Shown here one piece after another: positions 12,228 through 24,700 of a stretch of DNA of 64,000 nucleotides; position 1 is the stretch's first letter, and each line of letters begins with the position of its first letter. The stretch spans positions 35,210,254-35,274,253 of the forward strand of contig OZ025260.1 of assembly GCA_964019135.1 (NCBI GenBank), given 5' to 3'. The position numbers were made by a program, and so were the translations under genes. The notes beneath the pieces are model-generated. The model made no database searches and was not told the origin of the DNA. It saw only the letters and a program-made list of their open reading frames with translations. The DNA comes from Arenicola marina. Lineage: Eukaryota > Annelida > Polychaeta > Arenicolidae.

Positions 12228-15200
12228 CGTGGTAGATGAATCATGTCCGCCCACCCACTGTAGGGATATTACTGGTAGAAGAGATGGTTTTGACCCTCGT
12301 ATTAGATCAGTCCTGTCCGCCCACCCACCGTAGGGATTGTACTGGCAGAAGAGATTGTTTTGACCCTCGTATTAGATCAGTCCTGTCCGCCCACCCACCG
12401 TAGGGATTGTACTGGCAGAAGAGATGGTTCTGACCCTCGTGGTAGACCAGTCGTGTCCGCCCACCTACCGTAGGGATTTTACTGGTAGAAGAGATGATTC
12501 TGACCCTTGTGGTTGACCATTACTGTCGGCCCATTCACCGTAGGGATTGTACTGGCAGAAGAGATGGTTCTGACCCTCGTATTAGATCAGTCCTGTCCGC
12601 CCACCCACCGTAGGAATTGTACTGGTAGAAGAGATGGTTCTGACCCTCGTATTAGATCGGCCCTGTCCGCCCACCCACCGTAGGGATTGTACTGGTAGAA
12701 GAGATGGTTCTGACCCTCGTGGTAGACCAGTCGTGTCCGCCCACCCACCGTAGGGTTGTACCGGTAGAAGAGATGTGGTTCTGACCCTCGTGGTAGAGCG
12801 GCCAGTCCTGTCCGCCCACCCACCGCAGGGATTGTACTGGCAGAAAAGATGGTTTTGACCCTCGTGTTAGATCGGTCTTGTCCGCCCACCCACCGTAGTG
12901 ATTGTACTGGTAGAAGAGATGGTTCTGACCCTTGTGGTTGACCAGTCCTGTCGGCCCACTCACCGTAGGGTTGTACGGGTAGAAGAGATGGTTCTGACCC
13001 TCGTGGTAGACCAGTCCTGTCCGCCCACCCACCGTAGGGATTGTGCTGGTAGAAGAGATGGTTCTGACCCTCGGGGTAGATCCGTCCTGTCCGACCACCC
13101 ATTGTAGCGATTGTACTGGGAGAAGAGATGGTTTTGACCCTCGTGGTAGACCAGTCCGGTCCGCCCTCCCACCGCAGGGTTGTACTGGAAGAAGATATGG
13201 TTCCGACCCTCGTGGTAGACCAGTCGTGTCAGCCCACCCACCGTAGGGATTGTACTGGTAGAAGAGAGGGTTCTGACCTCCGTGGTAGACCAGTCCTGTC
13301 GGCCCACCCATCGTAGGGATTGTACTGGGAGAAGAGATGGTTCTGACCCTCGTGTTAGATCAGTCCTGTCCGCCCATCCACTGTAGTGATTGTACTGGTA
13401 GAAGAGATGGTTCCGACCCTCGTGGTAGACCAGTCGTGTCCGCCCACCCACCGTACGGATTGTACTGGTAGAAGAGATGGTTCTGACCTCCGCGGTAGAC
13501 CAGTCCTGTCGGCCCACCCATCGTAGGGATTGTACTGGTAGAAGAGATGGTTTTGACCCACGTATTACACCAGTCGTGTCCGCCCACCAACCGTAGGGAT
13601 TGTACTGGTAGACGAGATGGTTCTGACCCTTGTGGTTGACCAGTCCTGTCGGCCCACTCACGTTAGGGATGGTACTGGTAGAAGAGATGGTTCTGACCCT
13701 CGTGGTAGAGCAGTCCAGTCCGCCCACCCACCGTAGGGTTGTACTGGTAGAAGAGATGGTTCCGACCCTCGTGGTAGACCAGTCGTGTCCGCCCACCCAC
13801 CGTAGGGATTGTACTGGTAGAAGAGAGGGTTCTGACCTCCGTGGTAGACCAGTCCTGTCGGCCCACCCATCGTAGGGATTGTACTGGGAGAAGAGATGGT
13901 TCTGACCCTCGTGTTAGATCAGTCCTGTCCGCCCATCCACTGTAGTGATTGTACTGGTAGAAGAGATGGTTCCGACCCTCGTGGTAGACCAGTCGTGTCC
14001 GCCCACCCACCGTACGGATTGTACTGGTAGAAGAGATGGTTCTGACCTCCGCGGTAGACCAGTCCTGTCGGCCCACCCATCGTAGGGATTGTACTGGTAG
14101 AAGAGATGGTTTTGACCCACGTATTACACCAGTCGTGTCCGCCCACCAACCGTAGGGATTGTACTGGTAGACGAGATGGTTCTGACCCTCGTGGTAGAGC
14201 AGTCCAGTCCGCCCACCCACCGTAGGGTTGTACTGGTAGAAGAGATGGTTCTGACCTTCGTGGTGGACCGGCCAGTCCTGTCCGCCTACCCATCGCAGGG
14301 ATTCTACTGGTAGAAGAGATGGTTTTGACCCTCGTGGTAGATCCGTCCGGTCCGCCCACTCACCGTAGGGTTGTACTGGTAAGAGAGATGGTTCTGACCC
14401 CCGTGGTAGACCAGTCGTGTCCGCCCACCCACAGTAGGGATGGTACTGGTAGAAGAGATGGTTCTGACCCTCGGGGTAGATCCGTCCTGTCCGACCACCC
14501 ATTGTAGGGACATTACTGGTAGAATAGATGGTTCTGACCCTCGTGTTAGATCAGCCCTGTCCGCCCACCCACCGTGGGGATTGTACTGGTAGAAGAGATG
14601 GTTCTGACCCTCGTGTTAGATAAGTCCTATCCGCCCACCCACTGTAGTGATTGTACTGGTAGAAGAGATGGTTCCGACCCTCGTGTTTGACCAGTCGTGT
14701 CCGCCCACCCACCGTACGGATTGTACTGGTAGAAGAGATGGTTCTGACCTCCGTGGTAGACCAGTCCTGTCGGCCCACCCATCGTAGGGATTGTACTGGT
14801 AGAAGAGATGGTTTTGACCCTCGTATTAGACCAGTCGTGTCCGCCCGCCAACCGTAGGGATTGTACTGGTAGACGAGATGGTTCTGACCCTTGTGGTTGA
14901 CCAGTCCTGTCGGCGCACTCACGTTAGGGATGGTACTGGTATAAGAGATGGTTCTGACCCTCGGGGTAGATCCGTCCTGTCCGACCACCCATTGTAGGGA
15001 TGTCACTGTTAGAAGAGATGGTTTTGACCCTCATGGTAGACCAGTCCTGTCCGCCCACCCACCGTAGGTTTGTACTGGTAGAAGAGATGGTTCTGACCTT
15101 CGTGGTAGACCGGCCAGTCCTGTCCGCCCACCCATCATAGGGATTCGACTGGTAGAAGCGATGGTTCTGACCCTCGTGGTAGACCAGTCCTGTCCGCCCA

Positions 15201-17002
15201 CCCACCGTAGGAATTGTACTGGTAGAAGAGATTTTTCTGAACCTCGTGGTAGATGAGTCATTTCCGCCCACCCACCGTAGGGATTGTACTGGTAGAAGAG
15301 ATGGTTCTGACCTTCGTGGTAGACCGGCCAGTCTTGTCGGCCCACCCATCGTAGTGATTGTACTGGTAGAAGAGATGGTTTGGACCCTCGTATTAGACCA
15401 GTCGTGTCCGCCCGCCAACCGTAGGGATTGTACTGGTAGACGAGATGGTTCTGACCCTTGTGGTTGACCAGTGCTGTCGGCTCACTCAAGTTAGGGATGG
15501 TACTGGTATAAGAGATGGTTCTGACCCTCGGGGTAGATCCGTCCTGTAAGACCACCCATTGTAGGGATATCACTGTTAGAAGAGATGGTTTTGACCCTCA
15601 TGGTAGACCAGTCCTGTCCGCCCACCCACCGTAGGGTTGTACTGGTAGAAGAGATGGTTCTGACCTTCGTGGTAGACCGGCCAGTCCTGTCCGCCCACCC
15701 ATCGTAGGGATTCGACTGGTAGAAGAGATGGTTTTGACCCTCGTGGTAGATCCGTCCGGTCCGCCCACTCACCGTAGGAATTGTACTGGTAGAAGAGATG
15801 GTTCTGACCCTCGTGGTAGACCAGTCCTGTCCGCCCACCCACCGTAGGAATTGTACTGGTAGAAGACATTTTTCTGAACCTCGTGGTAGATGAGTCATTT
15901 CCGCCCACCCACCGTAGGGATTGTACTGGTAGAAGACATGGTTCTGACCTTCGTGGTAGACCGGCCAGTCTTGTCCGCCCACCCATCGTAGTGATTGTAC
16001 TGGTAGAAGATATGGTTTTGACCCTCGTGGTAGATCAGTCCTGTCCGCCCACCCACCGTAGGGATTGTACTGGTAGAAGGGATGGTTCTGACCCTTGTGG
16101 TTGACCAGTCCTGCCGGCCCACTCACCGTAGGGATTGTACTGGTAGAAGAGATGGTTCTGACCCCCGTGGGAAACCAGTCCTGTCCGCCCACCCACCGTA
16201 GGGTTGTACTGGTAGAAGAGATGGTTCTGGCCCTTGTGGTTGACCAGTCCTGTCGGCCCACTCACCGTAGGGATTGTACTGGTAGAAGAGATGGTTCTGA
16301 CCCCCGTGGTAGACCAGTCCTGTCCGCCCACCCACCGTAGGGTTGTACTGGTAGAAGAGATGGTTCTGACCCTCGTGGTAGACCGGCCAGTCCTGTCCGC
16401 CCACCCACCGTAGGGATTGTACTGTTAGAAGAGATGGTTTTGACCCTCGTGGTAGATCAGTCCGGTCCGCCCACGCACCGTAGGGTTGTACGGGTAGAAG
16501 AGATGGTTCTGACCTTCGTATTAGACCAGTCCTGTCCGCCCAACCACCGTAGGGATTTAACTGATTGAAGAGATGGTTCTGACCCTCGTGGTGGACCAGT
16601 CCTGTCCGCCCACCCACGGTAGGGATTGTACTGGTAGAAGAGATGGTTCTGACCCTCGGGGTAGATCCGTCCTGTCCGACCACCAATTGAAGGGATATTA
16701 CTGGTAGAAGGGATGGTGTTGACCCTCATGGTAGACCAGTCCTGTCCGCCCACACACCGTATGGATTGTACTGGTAGAAGAGATGGTTCTGACCCTTGTG
16801 GTACATCAGTCCGGTCCGCCCACCCACCGTAGGGTTGTACTGGTAGAAGAGATGGTTCTGACCCTCGTGGTAGAGCGGCCAGTGCTGTCCGCCCAGCCAT
16901 CGTAGGGTTTTACTGGTAGAAGAGATGGTTCTGACCCTCGTGGTAGACCGGCCAGTCCTATCCGCCCACCCACCGTAGGGTTTTAATGGTAGAAGAGATG
17001 GT
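12228..17002 (+). repeat. Long duplicated segment, copy 2 (partner 1-4,775)
   Basis: Second copy of the segment at 1-4,775, colinear throughout, with no gained or lost monomer noticed. It shares the internal 439-bp repeat pair. What follows it (17,003 onward) differs from what follows copy 1. Confidence 0.9.
13200..14197 (+). repeat. Local 439-bp repeat pair, second copy
   Basis: This is the counterpart of 973-1,970 at offset 12,227: about 13,200-13,638 matches 13,759-14,197. Its presence in both long copies shows that the local event is older than the 4.8-kb duplication. Confidence 0.75.
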
Positions 17003-17609
17003 TCTGACCCTCGTGGTAGAGCAGTCCTGTCCGCCCACCCACCGTAGGGTTGTACTGGTAGAAGAGATGGTTCTGACCTTCGTGGTAGACCGGCCAGTCC
17101 TGTCCGCCCACCCATCGTAGGGATTCGACTGGTAGAAGAGATGGTTTTGACCCTCGTGGTAGATCCGTCCGGTCCGCCCACTCACCGTAGGGTTGTACTG
17201 GTAGAAGAGATGGTTCTGACCCTCGTGGTAGACCAGTCCTGTCCGCCCACCCACCGTAGGAATTGTACTGGTAGAAGAGATGGTTCTGAACCTCGTGGTA
17301 GATGAGTCATTTCCGCCCACCCACCGTAGGGATTGTACTGGTAGAAGAGATGGTTCTGACCTTCGTGGTAGACCGGCCAGTCTTGTCCGCCCACCCATCG
17401 TAGTGATTGTACTGGTAGAAGATATGGTTTTGACCCTCGTGGTAGATCAGTCCTGTCCGCCCACCCACCGTAGGGATTGTACTGGTAGAAGAGATGGTTT
17501 TGACCCTTGTGTTTGACCAGTCCTGCCGGCCCACTCACCGTAGGGATTGTACTGGTAGAAGAGATGGTTCTGACCACCGTGGTAGACCAGTCCTGTCCGC
17601 CCACACACC

Positions 17610-17682
17610 GTAGGGTTGTACTGGTAGAAGAGATGGTTCTGACCCTCGTGGTAGACCGGCCAGTCCTGTCCGCCCACCGACA
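17610..17682 (+). repeat. 73-bp monomer class (A deletion plus CGGC insertion)
   Basis: This unit begins GTAGGGTTG instead of GTAGGGATTG (minus 1 bp) and has GACCGGCCAGTCC instead of GACCAGTCC (plus 4 bp). The two indels are often found together in one monomer, throughout the window, giving 73 bp. The net change of +3 keeps the same phase modulo 3 as a 70-bp unit. The insertion creates GGCC and an extra CpG. This copy also ends with the variant CACCGACA, shared with the units near 45,735 and 49,540. Confidence 0.85.
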
Positions 17683-17752
17683 GTAGGGATTGTACTGGTA
17701 GAAGAGATGGTTCTGACCCTCGTGGTAGACCAGTCCTGTCCGCCCACCCACC
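17683..17752 (+). repeat. Reference 70-bp consensus monomer
   Basis: This copy matches the commonest base at every position as far as I can judge by eye. It has 20 G, 20 C, 16 T and 14 A (57% G+C) and three CpGs counting the junction to the next unit, about half the number expected from base content. ACTGGT near the start and ACCAGT near position 50 are a 6-bp inverted pair, and TGGTAGACCA is a short imperfect dyad. The choice of GTAGGG as the start is arbitrary because the array is circularly permutable. Confidence 0.9.
17740..17752 (-). other. Potential two-tetrad G-quadruplex motif (one per monomer)
   Basis: On the minus strand the C-rich end of the monomer reads GGTGGGTGGGCGG, four G runs with one-base spacers. 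The plus strand is the complementary C-rich tract. The motif is present in most of the roughly 910 monomers, with common breaks such as CCCACTCACC and CCCATCC. Formation in the cell is inference only. Confidence 0.45.
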
Positions 17753-18920
17753 GTAGGAATTGTACTGGTAGAAGAGATGGTTCTGACCCTCGTATTAGAT
17801 CAGTCCTGTCCGCCCACCCACCGTAGGGTTGTACCGGTATAAGAGATGGTTCTGACCCTCGTGGTAGACCGGCCAGTCCTGTCCGCCCACCCACCGCAGG
17901 GATTGTACTGGAAGAAAAGATGGTTTTGACCCTCGTGTTAGATCAGTCCTGTCCGCCCACCCACCGTAGGGATTGTACTGGTAGAAGAGATGGTTCTGAC
18001 CCTTGTGGTTGACCAGTCCTGTCGGCCCACTCACCGTAGGGATTGTACTGGTAGAAGAGATGGTTCTGACCCCCGTGGTAGACCAGTCCTGTCCGCCCAC
18101 CCACCGTAGGGTTGTACTGGTAGAAGAGATGGTTCTGACCCCCGTGGTATCCCGGGCCTGTCCGCCCACCCAACGTAGGGTTGTACTGGTAGAAGAGATG
18201 GTTCTGACCCTCGTGGTAGACCGGCCAGTCCTGTCCGCCCACCCACCGTAGGGATTGTACTGGTAGAAGAGATGGTTCTGACCTTCGTGGTAGACCAGTC
18301 CTGTCCGCCCACCCACCGTAGGAATTGTACGGGTAGAAGAGATGGTTCTGATCCTCGTATTAGATCAGTCCTGTCCGCCCACCCACCGTAGGGATTTAAC
18401 TGATAGAAGAGATGGCTCTGACCCTCGTGGTAGACCAGTCGTGTCCGCCAACCCACTGTAGGGTAGTAACGGTAGAAGAGATGGTTCTGACCCTCGTGGT
18501 AGACCGGCCAGTCCTGTCCGCCCACCCACCGCAGGGATTGTACTGGCAGAAAAGATGGTTTTGACCCTCGTGTTAGATCAGTCCTGTCCGACCACCCACC
18601 GTAGGGATTGTACTGGTAGAAGAGATGGTTCTGACCATTGTGGTTGACCAGTCCTGTCAGCCCACTCACCGTAGGGATTGTACTGGTAGAAGAGATGGTT
18701 CTGACCCCCGTGGTAGACCAGTCCTGTCCGCCCATTCACCGTAGGGTTGAACTGGTAGAAGAGATGGTTCTGACCCTCGTGGTAGACCGGCCAGTCCTGT
18801 CCGCCCACCCACCGTAGGGATTGTACTGGTAGAAGAGATGGTTTTGACCCTCGTGGTAGATCAGTCCGGTCCGCCCACCCACCGTAGGGTTGTACTGGTA
18901 GAAGAGATGGTTCTGACCCT

Positions 18921-18960
18921 CGTGCTAGACCAGTCCTATACGCGGACTCACCGTTTGAAT
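18921..18960 (+). repeat. Rare marker variant (GTGCTAGACC...TATACGCGGACTC)
   Basis: An unusual half-monomer carries GTGCTAGACCAGTCCTATAC then GCGGACTCACCGT, followed by TTGAATTG or ATGAATTG. I found it at only four places: here, 34,340-34,380, 46,985-47,024 and 50,646-50,685. Each has the same neighbours on the left. It is a good tag for tracing which large blocks share ancestry. The 46,985 copy reads CTCTACGCGG. Confidence 0.85.
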
Positions 18961-19099
18961 TGTACTGGCAGAAGAGATGGTTCTGAACCTCGTGGTAGAT
19001 GAGTCATGTCCGCCCACCCACCGTGGGGATTGTACTGGTAGAAGAGATGGTTCTGACCCTTGTGGTTGACCAGTCCTATCTGCCCACTCACCGTAGGGA

Positions 19100-21456
19100 T
19101 TGTACTGGTAGAAGGGATGGTTCTGACCCTTGTGGTTGACCAGTCCTGCCGGCCCACTCACCGTAGGGATTGTACTGGTAGAAGAGATGGTTCTGACCCC
19201 CGTGGTAAACCAGTCCTGTCCGCCCACCCACCGTAGGGTTGTACTGGTAGAAGAGATGGTTCTCGCCCTTGTGGTTGACCAGTCCTGTCGGCCCACTCAC
19301 CGTAGGGATTGTACTGGTAGAAGAGATGGTTCTGACCCCCGTGGTAGACCAGTCCTGTCCGCCCACCCACCGTAGGGTTGTACTGGTAGAAGAGATGGTT
19401 CTGACCCTCGTGGTAGACCGGCCAGTCCTGTCCGCCCACCCACCGTAGGGATTGTACTGGTAGAAGAGATGGTTTTGACCCTCGTGGTAGATCAGTCCGG
19501 TCCGCCCACGCACCGTAGGGTTGTACGGGTAGAAGAGATGGTTCTGACCTTCGTATTAGACCAGTCCTGTCCGCCCAACCACCGTAGGGATTTAACTGAT
19601 TGAAGAGATGGTTCTGACCCTCGTGGTAGACCAGTCCTGTCCGCCCACCCACGGTAGGGATTGTACTGGTAGAAGAGATGGTTCTGACCCTCGGGGTAGA
19701 TCCGTCCTGTCCGACCACCAATTGTAGGGATATTGCTGGTAGAAGGGATGGTTTTGACCCTCATGGTAGACCAGTCCTGTCCGCCCACACACCGTATGGA
19801 TTGTACTGGTAGAAGAGATGGTTCTGACCCTTGTGGTACATCAGTCCGGTCCGCCCACCCACCGTAGGGTTGTACTGGTAGAAGAGATGGTTCTGACCCT
19901 CGTGGTAGAGCGGCCAGTGCTGTCCGCCCAGCCATCGTAGGGTTTTACTGGTAGAAGAGATGGTTCTGACCCTCGTGGTAGACCGGCCAGTCCTATCCGC
20001 CCACCCACCGTAGGGTTTTAATGGTAGAAGAGATGGTTCTGACCCTCGTGGTAGATCAGTCCTGTCCGCCCACCCATCGTAGAGTTTGTACTGGTAGAAG
20101 AGATGGTTCTGACCTTCGTGGTAGATCAGTCCTGTCCGCCCACCCACTGTAGGGATTGTACTGGTAGAAGCGATGGTTCCGACCCTCGTGGTCGACCAGT
20201 CGTCTCCGCCCACCCACCGTACGGATTGTCCTGGTAGAAGAGATGGTTCTGACCTCCGTGGTAGACCAGTCCTGTCAGCCCACCCATCGTAGGGATTGTA
20301 CTGGTAGAAGAGATGGTTCTGACCCTCGTGTTAGATCAGTCCTGTCCGCCCACCCACCGTGGGGATTGTACTGGTAGAAGAGATGGTTCTGACCCTCGTG
20401 TTAGATCAGTCCTGTCCGCCCAACCACCGTGGGGATTGTACTGGTAGAAGGGATGGTTCTGAACCTCGTGGTAGACCAGTCGTGTCCGCCCACCCACCGT
20501 ACGGATTGTACTGGTAGAAGAGATGGTTCTGACCTCCGTGGTAGACCAGTCCTGTCGGCCCACCCATCGTAGGGATTGTACTGGTAGAAGAGATGGTTTT
20601 GACCCTCGTATTAGACCAGTCGTGTCCACCCGCCAACCGTAGGGATTGTACTGGTAGACGAGATGGTTCTGACCCTTGTGGTTGACCAGCCCTGTCGGCC
20701 CACTCACGTTAGGGATGGTACTGGTAGAAGAGATGGTTCTGACCCTCGTGGTAGAGCAGTCCTGTCCGCCCACCCACCGTAGGGTTGTACTGGTAGAAGA
20801 GATGGTTCTGACCTTCGTGGTAGACCGGCCAGTCCTGTCCGCCCACCCATCGTAGGGATTCGACTGGTAGAAGAGATGGTTTTGACCCTCGTGGTAGATC
20901 CGTCCGGTCCGCCCACTCACCGTAGGGTTGTACTGGTAGAAGAGATGGTTCTGACCCTCGTGGTAGACCAGTCCTGTCCGCCCACCCACCGTAGGAATTG
21001 TACTGGTAGAAGAGATGGTTCTGAACATCGTGGTAGATGAGTCATTTCCGCCCACCCACCGTAGGGATTGTACTGGTAGAAGAGATGGTTCTGACCTTCG
21101 TGGTAGACCGGCCAGTCTTGTCCGCCCACCCATCGTAGTGATTGTACTGGTAGAAGATATGGTTTTGACCCTCGTGGTAGATCAGTCCTGTCCGCCCACC
21201 CACCGTAGGGATTGTACTGGTAGAAGAGATGGTTTTGACCCTTGTGTTTGACCAGTCCTGCCGGCCCACTCACCGTAGGGATTGTACTGGTAGAAGAGAT
21301 GGTTCTGACCCCCGTGGTAGACCAGTCCTCTCCGCCCACCCACCGTAGGGTTGTACTGGTAGAAGAGATGGTTCTGACCCCCGTGGTAGACCAGTCCTGT
21401 CCGCCCACACACCGTAGGGTTGTACTGGTAGAAGAGATGGTTCTGACCCTCGTGGT
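19100..21456 (+). repeat. 2.36-kb segment present four times in the window
   Basis: The same stretch appears at 19,100-21,456, 25,083-27,439, 30,857-33,213 and 47,163-49,519 (successive offsets 5,983, 5,774 and 16,306). Its left boundary falls in the TAGAAGGGATGG monomer. The right boundary is where 21,457 reads GTGGTGGACC and the others read GTGGTAGACC. Only scattered point changes separate the first and fourth copies from the middle pair. The second and third are inside the 5,774-bp units and look identical. Confidence 0.85.
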
Positions 21457-21726
21457 GGACCGGCCAGTCCTGTCCGCCCACCCATCGTAGGGATTCTACT
21501 GGTAGAAGAGATGGTTTTGACCCTCGTGGTAGATCCGTCCGGTCCGCCCACTCACCGTAGGGCTGTACTGGTAGAAGAGATGGTTCTGACCCTCGTGGTA
21601 GACCAGTCCTGTCCGCCCACCCACCGTAGGAGTTGTACTGGTAGAAGAGATGGTTCTGACCCTCGGGGTAGATCCGTCCTGTCCGACCACCCATTGTAGG
21701 GATATCACTGGTAGAAGAGATGGTTT

Positions 21727-24700
21727 TGACCCTCATGGTAGACCAGTCCTGTCCGCTCACCCACCGTAGGGTTGTACTGGTAGAAGTGATGGTTCTGACC
21801 TTCGTGGTAGACCGGCCAGTCCTGTCCGCCCACCCATCGTAGGGATTGTACTGGCAGAAGAGATTGTTTTGGCCCTCGTATTAGATCAGTCCTGTCCGCC
21901 CACCCACCGTAGGGATTGTACTGGCAGAAGAGATGGTTCTGACCCTCGTGGTAGACCAGTCGTGTCCGCCCACCTACCGTAGGGATTTTACTGGTAGAAG
22001 AGATGATTCTGACCCTTGTGGTTGACCATTACTGTCGGCCCATTCACCGTAGGGATTGTACTGGCAGAAGAGATGGTTCTGACCCTCGTATTAGATCAGT
22101 CCTGTCCGCCCACCCACCGTAGGAATTGTACTGGTAGAAGAGATGGTTCTGACCCTCGTATTAGATCGGCCTTGTCCGCCCACCCACCGTAGGGATTGTA
22201 CTGGTAGAAGAGATGGTTCTGACCCTTGTGGTTGACCAGTCCTGTCGGCCCACTCACCGTAGGGTTGTACGGGTAGAAGAGATGGTTCTGACCCTCGTGG
22301 TAGACCAGTCCTGTCCGCCCACCCACCGTAGGGATTGTGCTGGTAGAAGAGATGGTTCTGACCCTCGGGGTAGATCCGTCCTGTCCGACCACCCATTGTA
22401 GCGATTGTACTGGGAGAAGAGATGGTTTTGACCCTCGTGGTAGACCAGTCCGGTCCGCCCTCCCACCGCAGGGTTGTACTGGAAGAAGATATGGTTCCGA
22501 CCCTCGTGGTAGACCAGTCGTGTCCGCCCACCCACCGTAGGGATTGTACTGGTAGAAGAGAGGGTTCTGACCTCCGTGGTAGACCAGTCCTGTCGGCCCA
22601 CCCATCGTAGGGATTGTACTGGGAGAAGAGATGGTTCTGACCCTCGTGTTAGATCAGTCCTGTCCGCCCATCCACTGTAGTGATTGTACTGGTAGAAGAG
22701 ATGGTTCCGACCCTCGTGGTAGACCAGTCGTGTCCGCCCACCCACCGTACGGATTGTACTGGTAGAAGAGATGGTTCTGACCTCCGCGGTAGACCAGTCC
22801 TGTCGGCCCACCCATCGTAGGGATTGTACTGGTAGAAGAGATGGTTTTGACCCACGTATTACACCAGTCGTGTCCGCCCACCAACCGTAGGGATTGTACT
22901 GGTAGACGAGATGGTTCTGACCCTTGTGGTTGACCAGTCCTGTCGGCCCACTCACGTTAGGGATGGTACTGGTAGAAGAGATGGTTCTGACCCTCGTGGT
23001 AGAGCAGTCCAGTCCGCCCACCCACCGTAGGGTTGTACTGGTAGAAGAGATGGTTCTGACCTTCGTGGTGGACCGGCCAGTCCTGTCCGCCTACCCATCG
23101 TAGGGATTCTACTGGTAGAAGAGATGGTTTTGACCCTCGTGGTAGATCCGTCCGGTCCGCCCACTCACCGTAGGGTTGTACTGGTAGAAGAGATGGTTCT
23201 GACCTTCGTTGTGGACCGGCCAGTCCTGTCCGCCTACCCATCGTAGGGATTCTACTGGTAGAAGAGATGGTTTTGACCCTCGTGGTAGATCCGTCCGGTC
23301 CGCCCACTCACCGTAGGGTTGTACTGGTAAGAGAGATGGTTCTGACCCCCGTGGTAGACCAGTCGTGTCCGCCCACCCACAGTAGGGATGGTACTGGTAG
23401 AAGAGATGGTTCTGACCCTCGGGGTAGATCCGTCCTGTCCGACCACCCATTGTAGGGACATTACTGGTAGAATAGATGGTTCTGACCCTCGTGTTAGATC
23501 AGTCCTGTCCGCCCACCCACCGTGGGGATTGTACTGGTAGAAGAGATGGTTCTGACCCTCGTGTTAGATAAGTCCTATCCGCCCACCCACTGTAGTGATT
23601 GTACTGGTAGAAGAGATGGTTCCGACTCTCGTGTTTGACCAGTCGTGTCCGCCCACCCACCGTACGGATTGTACTGGTAGAAGAGATGGTTCTGACCTCC
23701 GTGGTAGACCAGTCCTGTCGGCCCACCCATCGTAGGGATTGTACTGGTAGAAGAGATGGTTTTGACCCTCGTATTAGACCAGTCGTGTCCGCCCGCCAAC
23801 CGTAGGGATTGTACTGGTAGACGAGATGGTTCTGACCCTTGTGGTTGACCAGTCCTGTCGGCTCACTCACGTTAGGGATGGTACTGGTATAAGAGATGGT
23901 TCTGACCCTCGGGGTAGATCCGTCCTGTCCGACCACCCATTGTAGGGATGTCACTGTTAGAAGAGATGGTTTTGACCCTCATGGTAGACCAGTCCTGTCC
24001 GCCCACCCACCGTAGGTTTGTACTGGTAGAAGAGATGGTTCTGACCTTCGTGGTAGACCGGCCAGTCCTGTCCGCCCACCCATCGTAGGGATTCGACTGG
24101 TAGAAGAGATGGTTTTGACCCTCGTGGTAGATCCGTCCGGTCCGCCCACTCACCGTGGGAATTGTACTGGTAGAAGAGATGGTTCTGACCCTCGTGGTAG
24201 ACCAGTCCTGTCCGCCCACCCACCGTAGGAATTGTACTGGTAGAAGAGATTTTTCTGAACCTCGTGGTAGATGAGTCATTTCCGCCCACCCACCGTAGGG
24301 ATTGTACTGGTAGAAGAGATGGTTCTGACCTTCGTGGTAGACCGGCCAGTCTTGTCGGCCCACCCATCGTAGAGATTGTACTGGTAGAAGAGATGGTTTT
24401 GACCCTCGTATTAGACCAGTCGTGTCCGCCCGCCAACCGTAGGGATTGTACTGGTAGACGAGATGGTTCTGACCCTTGTGGTTGACCAGTCCTGTCGGCT
24501 CACTCACGTTAGGGATGGTACTGGTATAAGAGATGGTTCTGACCCTCGGGGAAGATCCGTCCTGTAAGACCACCCATTGTAGGGATATCACTGTTAGAAG
24601 AGATGGTTTTGACCCTCATGGTAGACCAGTCCTGTCCGCCCACCCACCGTAGGGTTGTACTGGTAGAAGAGATGGTTCTGACCTTCGTGGTAGACCGGCC

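Larger units (their letters stand above)
17003..21726 (+). repeat. Satellite segment leading into the 5.8-kb units
   Basis: Ordered variant monomers follow the 4.8-kb duplicate. From about 17,590 to 21,456 it matches 45,653-49,519 at offset 28,063, apart from point changes. Just upstream, the relation runs at offset 27,994, a one-monomer (69-bp) difference. It includes the rare CCTATACGCGGACTC monomer. No gene was seen. Confidence 0.8.

Noticed and set aside
17683-17752. Pol III A box (TGGTAGAAGAG) and B box (GGTTCTGACCC), hinting at a tRNA or SINE origin
   Set aside because: The A-box match has one mismatch, but the B-box match lacks the conserved RA after GGTTC. The two lie about 2 bp apart in a monomer instead of 30-60 bp. 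No cloverleaf could be drawn.
17683-17752. ACTGGT/ACCAGT inverted pair as a functional hairpin
   Set aside because: The stem is only 6 bp with a loop of about 29 bases and does not extend; it may be chance.
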